A stretch of 64,000 nucleotides of DNA, taken from Membranipora membranacea (taxonomy: Eukaryota > Bryozoa > Gymnolaemata > Cheilostomatida > Membraniporidae). The notes beneath the pieces are model-generated. The model searched no databases. It was not told the DNA's origin and saw only the letters and a list, made by a program, of their open reading frames with translations. The first letter of the stretch is position 1, and each line of letters starts with the position of its first letter. The DNA is taken from the NCBI GenBank assembly GCA_914767715.1, contig OU612074.1, forward strand, positions 6,277,501 through 6,341,500, given 5' to 3'. Below, in pieces: positions 23,288 through 32,845 of this stretch. Made by a program: the position numbers and the translations under genes.

Positions 23288-25188
23288 ATGAATACATTCA
23301 CAGTCACACTTGTGTTCGCAGCCGTTGTTGGTGAGTTAGGTTTTCACTTTGATATCTATGTGTAGGTTTTGAAATTCGCCGTTTCGGCATTTTTGTCTTC
23401 AATGAAAAGAATATGCTAAGACTCTGACATATCCTCAACACATTAAACGACAGACTGGACTGAGCAGAAAGCATTGGATATTTTTTCCGTGTGGAAAAGT
23501 CATGCATCCTATTTCCACGCGCATAGAAATGAATCACTCAAGAGTTCAAATGAGAGATAAAATAGAACATTGTTGACATGTGATTTTTCAAGACAACAAC
23601 GTATATTTTTACTTATGTAGGCTTGAGCTTGATTGGTGGATCCAGTGCCCAATCAGGACCAGGAGCTGCTACACCAGGTAATAATGAAATATTCATTGAA
23701 CTCCTTAGTCAAAATTGTTATCAACTATTATCAGTGATACAATGATATTTAATTGCCTACTAAGTGCTACTGTTTTCATAGATGAAATTCTATAACCTTT
23801 ATCAACAACCAGAGATGATAAGTTAGAGCGTATATATAAGTGAATATTTTGAACCATTGGTCATGTTACCACATCAAGTACAAGCACCATTACATTGTAC
23901 CTTTTGTTATACAAGTAGCATTAAAGGGTTCTACAATGCATCATCACTTGCTCTATCAAGTTAGTAGATGAATCAATAAGCATTCCTTGCGTTATGACCA
24001 ATTTGTAACTTTTATTTTTCAGGAATCACAGTCATTGATATCAATGTCCCAGCTCCAGAGGTCCCAGCTGTACCAGTACCAAATGCTGTTGTACCATTCC
24101 CAGAAGTACCAATAGCCCAGCTCCCCAAACAGTAGACTTTTCAATCACCTGTGACTATTGTCCTAGCCCCTCAAATTGAAGACATCAGCTCAGACATAAT
24201 CACATGTTAGTATTGTTTGATTGAATTAGCATGTTTTATTTCTATGGCTTTGTAGTCTGCTTCTCTTGTTCAGTTGTTAGGCTTTTAGTTTTTTCATCGC
24301 TTCGGCCCTTAAAATTTCTATGATGACTCTTAATTCAAAGTACCATACCGGGTAGATTTTTTTTCCATCGCTAGTTCTGCTTCATAATTTCCAGCAAAGA
24401 TATCTTGTCTTCTTTGTAAAAAATGTTTTTCGGTTTTGATAGTCCAAGGAACATGGTCAGTGTGGGAGCATTCAGCCCATGCAGTCATAGCTGCAATGGT
24501 GGAAGGCAAAGAAGAAGCCGAACATGCCAGAGACCAGCACGTGATGTAGGAACAGCCACCGAATCTAGAGACTGAAACACCCAAGAATGTCCAGGTGGGA
24601 GACATGATCAATTCTCATTTTCTTGCTTACATCTAGGTCTACTTGAGGTCAATAATATTTGGAATGTTGTTAAGCAATGAGTCCTATGACCCTTATGAAC
24701 ATGTTCAATAAATATCAATTCTCAAACTTAGTTATCTCCTCCTTGATGTTTAGCAAACAACTTGCAACTAAGTAAAATTTGATTTGCATTGATAACCGAC
24801 TCTTTATATAACAGTGAATGGTATGAGGGGACAGTGGGGACCCTTCAACTGCTGCACCGTGTCATGTGGGGAAGGTATCAGATCTAGAAGCCGAATGTGT
24901 AACAGACCAGCTCCTTTAAATGGTGGAAATGACTGTGCAGGAAAGTCCATAGATATCATGAAGTGTAATAGCAAAAGCTGCTCAGCCCAAAATGGTAAGA
25001 ACTGTGTATTAGACTTTTTTTCTTCTCCTTCCTAATTGTTTGATAGCTAGATTTTTAAATGAGTAGAGATCAGTTGTGACCTGAAGTTGGATACTGTTAA
25101 TGTGGTCAGAACACAATGGCTGCTTTCCATTTTCTGTTTTGATGTATTATACACATAGCTTGTTGATCTTTAATTTACAGCATATTAG
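23288..25188 (+). pseudogene. TSP1-repeat pseudogene of unit C
   Basis: Recognisable exons are 23288-23330 (MNTFTVTLVFAAVV), 23621-23677, 24023-24150, 24443-24594, 24815-24994 and 25181-25188 (TAG). The VP-rich exon has a 31-bp deletion relative to unit B after CCAATAGC, which shifts the frame to TAG at 24133. The first TSP1 exon has lost one base at TGGGAGCATTC, has lost an internal segment after GATGTAGGAA, and has TGA where Cys stood in SRDC. The leader donor is damaged. The second TSP1 exon is open with six cysteines plus one extra (NCC), but has Arg for the first Trp. Skipping exons 4 and 5 would restore frame, so a minor product cannot be excluded. Confidence 0.85.
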
Positions 25189-25340
25189 AGCAAATAAGAT
25201 GCAAAAGCTGCCACAGTATACTCCCAACCTCACATTCAACAGATGATTCCTGTTCTTTGAAAATAAAAGTACCAATTTTTAATATACAAACAATTTTGAT
25301 TTCATAGTGGTTGTCCACGTTAAAAAATTGCAATTCGCAA

Positions 25341-25346
25341 AATAAA
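25341..25346 (+). terminator. AATAAA signal of the unit C pseudogene
   Basis: Lies about 150 bp after the stop, at the position homologous to 14605-14610 in unit A. Confidence 0.6.
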
Positions 25347-26120
25347 TTTTACCTATTGTCCAATTTTTAATTTACATAACGTAATTTTTTTCTCTCTACA
25401 TGCTGTTGGCGTTCTTCTCTGGGATTCTCTCTGTTAAATAAATTTGGTAAAAAAGATAACATATCAAATGGTAAATTGGTATTGAATAAATCAAGTACTT
25501 AATACTGAAGAGTCATCTATTTGTATTGTTTTGGCCTTTTCAACATACCGATCCTTGTATATTCTTATTGTTTACGAAGGTAATCTGTATTGAAAATGGT
25601 AAAGTTTGACAGCTCATGAAGTCTTCTTTAGCAGAAAAAAAAGCAACCCTGGAATATGATGAGTCTCTCAATTTCTATTATTCTCATCAAAAACTTATCA
25701 TTCATTCAAGAATAAGATACGATTCTTTATGCTGCTGACACAACATTTTTCTTAAAGCAAAAATATATTTAAATCAGCACCTACCACCAGCATTTAAAGT
25801 TACTCTGCTAAAACATGAAAAGGTCATTAGTGCAATGAAAACAAAATGAATATCAATTTAGAGAGAACCAATTATATAGTTTTAACAAAATCACTGAAAC
25901 AAAAGAGCATTGTAACCAAACTCCATTCAAGTTTTTAGTAAATCATGCGAAAGTGTGAAGTGTAAGGTTCTTATATTGATGATAATTAGTTGTCTTGAAA
26001 AACTCAATTGATCCTCAGATGAAATTCCTTAGACTTCAAGCCTCTCCTTTTGCACAGTATGAACGTTGAAAGGATTATTTGTGAATCAGGAAGATAAGCT
26101 TCAGTCAATCTTCTTTCCAA

Positions 26121-27040
26121 TAAATCAAACTTCATCATGGGAATGGGGATAGTGAGAGGGCAAACAAGTTATCAAAGCTTAGTTGGCCCAAAGCACCATC
26201 AGGTGTATACCTATCCCAAGTATTTCATACTTGCACCGCTCGTACAGAAATGTGGCCTTGCACCTCAACTAGCTGCCACACTATTCACCAAGTTTCACCA
26301 TGATTTATCTGATATTCCCCAGTTTAAGGAAAAATAAGTTTCAGAGAGTTGTATAACACCCAGCATCCGTAAAAGTTTTACAGCCATGACTACGGATAAC
26401 CAAAATTTTGACTGTAAAATGCAACACATATCCCAGCAGTTCTACCAACAACACAATCAATATTAGGGGCCAAATTCAAGTCCAAACATGATCGGAGACC
26501 AATAAAAGACTCCCTTACATTTGACACTCCTTTGTTTGTACCGATATAACTGTGTGCCATTTCATCTCATCAGTTTAGTAGATATTGTTTACAGTGAGTG
26601 ATTGATATTCTTTATTTATGGACTCTTTGGTGTTTCGACATGGACGATTTACTGGTATACAGCTTTGTGAGTGAGGAGGAACACCTTTATAGAGTGTGTA
26701 AGGTGCTAAAACACTTGAAATATATGTGTGTTCTGTAGGAGTCATTGAAATTATTAGGTAATGTCATCAGCAAGCAAGGAGTTCACACTGACCCTATCGG
26801 TGTACAGGACATTTTGGAGTTACTCCCTCCTTGTTTCAGAGAGTCACAGGGATTTCATGGTTTTGGAATTAATTCTCTCCTGGGATATCAGATCTAACTC
26901 AGCCACAAGTTGACATGGAACATTCATGTGTTGCAGGCTAAGACTGATATATATATATATATATATAAACATAAATGTGCAAAGTTTCCTGTCTAGAATG
27001 GTATTATGTACAAAAATATATCGCCATAATGAATGATGCC
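26121..27040. other. intergenic, TA microsatellite at 26947-26967
   Basis: No gene is supported. A pure (TA)n run of about 21 bases lies at 26947-26967. The short open frame at 26137-26337 has no recognisable features. Confidence 0.5.
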
Positions 27041-27051
27041 TCAACCCAGGG

Positions 27052-27466
27052 CAGTGGCGTATATTATCACTCACGGCCCACGGATTTCCGTGAGTGGCTG
27101 AATAGCTCAGTGTGTAGAGCGTCTGCTTTATAATCACTATAAATCAGATTGTTGTGGGTTCGAATCCCATCAAGGTTAATTTTTTTTCAAATGGGTGCTT
27201 TATAACTGGAGCATTTTTACCGTAATCTTCTACTGCTATTGAGTTGTTTTCTGAAAGTACCCAACAGCTCAGTGAGCTATTGAAATACCTCTCTGCTTGC
27301 ACTATTTTGCTACCGATATGCAAACATTTCCGTGGTGAGAGGCCGCTTAAGCGCTCCTCCCACACCCTCCCCGCCAAGCCTACGGCGTGTGGATCGGGCT
27401 GCGCCCGATCATTATGCTCATCTCTAAAAAGTCAGCGAGTGAAAATTTTTAGAATATACGCCCCTG
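27052..27466. mobile_element. 415-bp hAT-type nonautonomous transposon containing a tRNA-like gene
   Basis: The termini CAGTGGCGTATATT and, on the other strand, CAGGGGCGTATATT are 14-bp inverted repeats with one mismatch. The element is flanked on both sides by ACCCAGGG (27044-27051 and 27467-27474), a perfect 8-bp target duplication. CAG-type termini with 8-bp duplications are diagnostic of hAT elements. Inside, the left half carries a tRNA-like gene with a T8 terminator. The right half holds a perfect hairpin, GATCGGGC-TGC-GCCCGATC (27392-27410). It encodes no transposase. Confidence 0.88.
27096..27177 (+). tRNA. tRNA-like gene inside the hAT element, possible tRNA-Ile(TAT) derivative
   Basis: The A-box region TAGCTCAGTGTGTAGAGC forms a D stem (GCTC/GAGC), and the B box GGTTCGAATCC lies in a T arm (GTGGG/CCCAT). 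A run of eight T (27180-27187) follows at once, as expected for RNA polymerase III termination. The anticodon stem TCTG/CAGA is present, but the loop contains a partial duplication of TATAATCA, so there is either a ~10-base intron or a damaged loop. The intronless reading gives anticodon TAT. The acceptor stem pairs poorly. I favour a transcribable tRNA relic or tRNA-derived SINE head over a functional tRNA. Confidence 0.55.
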
Positions 27467-27801
27467 ACCCAGGGACCACAAACTGTATTATTCCAGGTTT
27501 AACCTGACAGGTCACGCTGGTGCTGAATTAATATGGAAGCATTAAGAATAGTTTTAGCATACCCAAAGTTTGAGATATGCTTATTGGGAAATACCAATAT
27601 TACAATCAATATTGGCCACAAACCTTTCAGATTGATCTCCAACTCAAAAAAAGTCAGCAACCACACAACCAGAATCGAGAGAGACCAAAATACTGAAATA
27701 CTCAATCACAGTATGGAGAGTGATCAAATCCCATGATTGCCAACAAAACCAATCGCAAAATCGCAGCGACAGCTGAGAACGCCATCACCATGTCATCATA
27801 G

Positions 27802-28239
27802 GCTAACAGTACGAACATTTTTAGTGCATTAGGATTAATCTCATCCAGACTTGATTCTATTGACGAGGATTTATATCCCAAGGATGACCAGTTTGATTTT
27901 ATTGACAGCAAAATATCTTCATCCGTTCATAGTCGACAGTATCACTTAGACACTGATATGGCAATTGTCAAATTCCTACACAATAACGCTGAGGACCAGC
28001 ATGTAGCAACAGCAGTGAAATGCCTCAAAATCCATGGTGTCGCTAGTCAGTGTGTAAAGAGACAAGAGATGCTTGAAACTAGAATAAACCAGTTCATAGT
28101 GGGCGCAAAACTAGTTAATATGGAGCTAGCTTGGCAGGGTGTTAAACAAATGCAAGGACTGTACAGGCCTACCACAAACAATTTTGATTTGATGAATGAT
28201 CATGAGCAGACAACTCTGGCTAATGCTTATAGCACATAA
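27802..28239 (+). other. unrecognised 145-codon open stretch
   Basis: From just after a TAG at 27799 the frame stays open to TAA at 28237. It includes acidic segments (DSIDEDLYPKDDQFDFID) and a helical part (VATAVKCLKIHGVASQCVKR). The first ATG in frame is at 27958. The frame also reads sensibly upstream of the TAG (NRKIAATAENAITM), which suggests one longer decayed coding sequence. I do not recognise a family; a decayed transposon gene is one possibility. Confidence 0.3.
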
Positions 28240-31200
28240 TTTGGTATTCAAATGCTGGTGTTCTTGATGTTTGGTTGAGGATGGTGATGATAATTCTGGA
28301 CCAGATGGTAATGGCAGTGATGCGACGGGTAATGATAAAGGTGACGCTGATGCATACAGTGATTGTGCAGAGGTAAATGGTCAGAGTAGCTCTTATTCTG
28401 CTGGTAGACCAATCTGAGGACACAACTATATGATACAATTTGCCAACTATTGACAGTTGAAAACAACCAGAGAATAGTGATACCAATCACATTGGGCTGT
28501 GATTATTCCATCTCAAGCTCCTTGGCAGACATCGAAATATCCGACTGGTACACCAACTGGTTTCACATTGTCCTGTACGCCTTTGCGATGAACGATTATG
28601 TAGTCGACATCAAAAACTGTTGGCATGGATGATTGCATTTCTAAATGCGTACTGTTTTGATGTTTTCGCAGATTGGAAAAAAAAGGTAATATACTGGTAT
28701 GCTCTTAAAATAGCATAAAAATGTTCTTCTTTTGTTTTCACTTCCGATATTTTGTCTTATCTTTGTCTTCGTCTTATCTCAAAAATAATAATAATGTTTA
28801 TTTGAATAAAGGTCTTTACTGCTACTTCGTTATTACTTGTAAAAGTGCAATAAAAATGTGGTTCATCATAATATCCAAATTGCCTTGAAAATGACACTTG
28901 ACTTAGCATATCATTGGAAGCTGTTTGCATAAGGTATTGCATTATAATGTGTCATTGATTTTAAGAATTCAGGCTCTGTCAAACATTGCATTAAATTGGG
29001 TTATTAATAGAAATCAAATGAGATTAAATTAAAATTCCTGAGACAATTTCATATCTCAGTGTTTCAACGGTTGTAATAATTCGTTACTAAGGAGATTTTT
29101 ATTGTGTTTTGGAATTTTAGAAATGAGTATCATTGTTTTGATCCCGGTGGATATTTCATTGGGCTAGCTGTGACGCCTTGTTCTCTATGACTAAATCGAT
29201 TGAATCATCTTTAAAGGGCTGTCAATGCTGCTTTTGTACACTTTCTGCCTCTGTAAAGCTATAAAGAGTTGACAAAGATGTGTTCATAATAACTGTCTTA
29301 TTTGCATTTAAAAGCATAGATTTTTGCTCAGCCCATCTTTGCACTTGAGTCATTGGTGATTGATACACCAGTGTTGAAAATAAGCGCCATCAGCATACTT
29401 GACAGGAGAAAAGTTCGGAAAACATAATTCATTACAATAAATAAGTTATAGTATCGGCCCTAATTTCGTACCCTGTTGTGTACCAACATATAATTGGATG
29501 AATAAAGATGAGCCTATTTCCTTCTCCCAATGCCCAACTTTATGAATGAATTTTACTTTAGCAACGCTAAAGCTGTACATAGACTGGTGTTGTGTTTCGA
29601 TTATGGGTCAACTTTAAAGGTGGAACTTGGCATTCCTGGATATGGATGTTTTCAATCGACTAAATTATTACTTTCAATCTAATGGATAGCCTGCCTGAAA
29701 GCTTGCTTATCCCGTAGTAGTGGTGCTGGCCCCTAACATGGAAAATAATAAGATTGTAGCTCCTTACAAAGTGGTATCAAAAAATAATAATATCAGATTT
29801 TGATCGCTTGCAATCCCTGATGTATCTCAGTTGAAAGACTTCAGCAAAGGATTAAAGCGAACACTTTCAAAGCATAAAATATCAATCAATTCTATTTATA
29901 AATCATCATTATAAGACATAAGCTGTCACCCATGTCACATCAAGCCTAAATGTTAAATACAATGATTTCCGTAAATAACTCTCTCCGCTGCTGTCAATCA
30001 TGACACTCTTTCATTATATCCTTTCTCCACCACAGAGGAAGAATAAAAAACATAACGGAAAAGGTGGTATCGTGGTTTCCGGAATCTCACAGAATGTCAC
30101 AAAAATAAATCTGCTATTGAAGAGCTACAAATGTTTCTGTATTATTTTCCTTATACTAAATTTCAACTCTTTTCAAATAGGATCGCCTGCTATGAACTGA
30201 TGTTTACGGAGTTACGCGTTGGAACTTAGCAATATCCAGCTTTTGCCAATGCGGGAGATATTTGCTCAAATTGTTGGCTAGGAGTTAATCCCAACCAAAG
30301 CTGTTGACAGACAGACATCAATCACGTTGCAAGTGCGTCAACTCAGGTTTACATTGGAAAGACTGTAACCTTTATCTCCCCTAGCAATTTTCATCGTGGA
30401 GAGATATTGCGATGAGGTGTGTGACGACATGGAAAGTTGGAACCGCAGATGTGTTGATCAGAATTATCATACTGTCACACCCCCACTGTCCTTTGCGCAA
30501 CCCAGTGGGTAGGGAAAAGGTTAATATCACTCTGTATGCAAATCACTGCTTAATAGATGTTATATCGAAGTGGCACCTTAGATTATTAGAGTATCAATCA
30601 CGCTATAGTATAGTCACCATAACAATAATGATGAAGACACACTTCCACAATATCAACATTTGGATATGATTCATCTGTTTATGATAACTTTTATAGGCAA
30701 TGATGAGGTTAAAAAACTCAAACATGATGACAAACTCTAGACAACCAGCAACAAGCCCTGGTATTAACTCATCCGGTTATGAGCTATTTGCATGGAGCTT
30801 CTTTCCATAGCGTGCCACACTGTTTGAGAGGATATCCCAAAATAAAATTTGTGACTCGCCTTTAGACACTATATTTGCCCTCAAAAGGCTCTCAAAGTAT
30901 GCTCACTGTGACAGGCACTCAATTTTCCAACAAAACTATCGCTCAGATAAATTGTCTCTCCTCCACTACAGTGTCAAAGCCCGACTATTCACTCATTTAA
31001 TAGGTTTTTTCTCAAGCCTTTCTAGATTGGAGCTATTAGATAACCCCTCTTAGTATTCATTGCTGAGAGTTATATCTCCTTCAGAGTACGATATCTGGGA
31101 CAAATGATACTAGAGATGCGGAAATTCCAGAGGGGGATCTTTCACTGCAGGTGCAAACTCACAGTTGACCTCTGGTATTTTTGGTCCCTTCTGCAATGAT

Positions 31201-32430
31201 CTGGCTAGGATGTATGGCGCGCCATTACCCAATCAAGAATGGCCAGCGTTGCACATTGAACCTGTACCTCACAGAACACAAGTCCATACCTTAAACTATC
31301 AGACCCCTCCTGAATCTCCTCTGATGTATGCAAAAACATCAATTTAATCATTAAAAACATTTTTGAGATAAACCATTTTTCAATGTAATACTTTCTATTG
31401 ATTCACTGTGGCCAAAATTTGTGATTATTTTCATACTGTCAATGTATGACTATGATTGGCAAACCGCTGGCACTGGCTTGACACTGAGAATTGTAGACAA
31501 TAACTTTTGTCCCTTGGATTGCATGGTACCATTGCCTCGTTTTAATCTGACCTACACATTACAAGAATTACGCCAGTTTTGTGTTCAATCTTACATCAGG
31601 ATCAGGATGACAGCGATCGCCTGACCTTGTCAATTCTTGTTTATCCGTATTTGCAGGCCTAGGGCATCAATTTTCATCCACAAAACCAAACATCCACAGC
31701 ACATTCCTATGAACGAAGTTTATCAAGAGGTTATACAAAGAGCTGTCATGATTTGAGTTGGAGAAGCTCAGGGTTGACAAGAAAAACCGAACGCTGCCAT
31801 TGTTGAGAGCTGAAAATTGGGAAAAGTCCGCCTGTAATTGTTCATTACCGATTTGTGGTCATATTTATGGAAAAATCAAATACAGATCATTATATGTTAA
31901 TGCTAAATGCTACCATCAGAAATTGATCGTAGACGGCCAGGCCAGGAGGTGTCCTCGAACTTATTAAAACCTAGACAATGTGTGATCTCCGGGGGCCTGG
32001 TCTAAACTTTTGAGACCACATACAAAATGCAATTAAACTCCGTAACATTTGGTGCACCAAGTTTAAATGCAAAGTAATGGTAGTCTGCAGCCTCATGAAA
32101 ATTAAGTGAGTTTATTCAAAGATGTATAGCCTGCAAATGCAGTTGCTTTTCTTATACCCTCACGTCTAATTTTCTAATCTGTAAACAGTGCAACACTATG
32201 TGTCTGTATTACCTAATGAATAATTCATAGCCAAGAAAACCTCTTGGCATGTTGTGGGTGTTATTCATGCTTTTGTTACCACCAGGAGAAACAACAGGAT
32301 CAATACAAAGCGGACATGACACGATGGTGTGCAAATGATATGCCGCTTAAATCTGAACCTGGTACAACATCCTAGTGGCAAGGCATTGATGAATGAGATT
32401 ATAAGGAGAAAGATAAGACTTATGTTGTCA
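28240..32430. other. intergenic, no supported gene
   Basis: Short frames on both strands only. None shows a domain, a signal peptide with a flanking donor, or similarity to the families seen elsewhere in the window. Confidence 0.5.
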
Positions 32431-32439
32431 AGGGATTAC

Positions 32440-32447
32440 TATAAAAG
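32440..32447 (+). promoter_or_regulatory. TATA box of the NMGPG-repeat TSP1 gene
   Basis: TATAAAAG in GATTACTATAAAAGACAGG is followed by a leader resembling that of the tandem units (AAATCACATCTCAGGTTGTCTTGGATC). The donor GTAAGA is at 32523. Spacing from TATA to donor is about 80 bp, as in units A-C. Confidence 0.85.
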
Positions 32448-32845
32448 ACAGGTGACGTTCTGAAGCAAATCACATCTCAGGTTGTCTTGGATCTGAAAAG
32501 AAGTCGAGAGAAGTCAAGCTAAGGTAAGACCGATTGAACAAGATTAATCCTTCAGATACTAGAGTAACCATTGAAGTAATGTTTATGTTACATAGCAACC
32601 AAATCCTCATGGTTTTGTACAATCCAATAATTCTTTCACTTAGCTGGTTTTATTATTTGCTGTTGATTTGTTTGATTGATTGATTTATCATGTATCAAGA
32701 AAATTAAATGTTGCATACAGATGTCATAAAAGGTGCTACTAGAGTATGGAATTTGCATCTTAAAAAGAATGTCGTTGATCATGATGCATATTTGCCTCAA
32801 AAACACATTTTACTTGTAACCTGTTCCTTGTCTTTTTTGCAGAAA

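Larger units (their letters stand above)
21260..26120. repeat. tandem unit C of the TSP1-gene segmental array
   Basis: From about 21260 the sequence repeats the unit leader (GTGGTCACAGGGTCAACTGG, GTAACTACCC, GTACTTGCTCAAG), then promoter, gene and 3' flank. The flank at 25010-26120 aligns with 14280-15430 of unit A: shared blocks include GCTGTTGG, GGGATTCTCTC against GCGATTCTCTC, and ATCAAATGGTAAATTGGTAT. It has no large insertion. Confidence 0.85.

Noticed and set aside
27144-27377. Minus-strand frame ending in MGFEPTTI
   Set aside because: This is the well-known spurious translation of a tRNA T-arm region, here the tRNA-like gene inside the hAT element.
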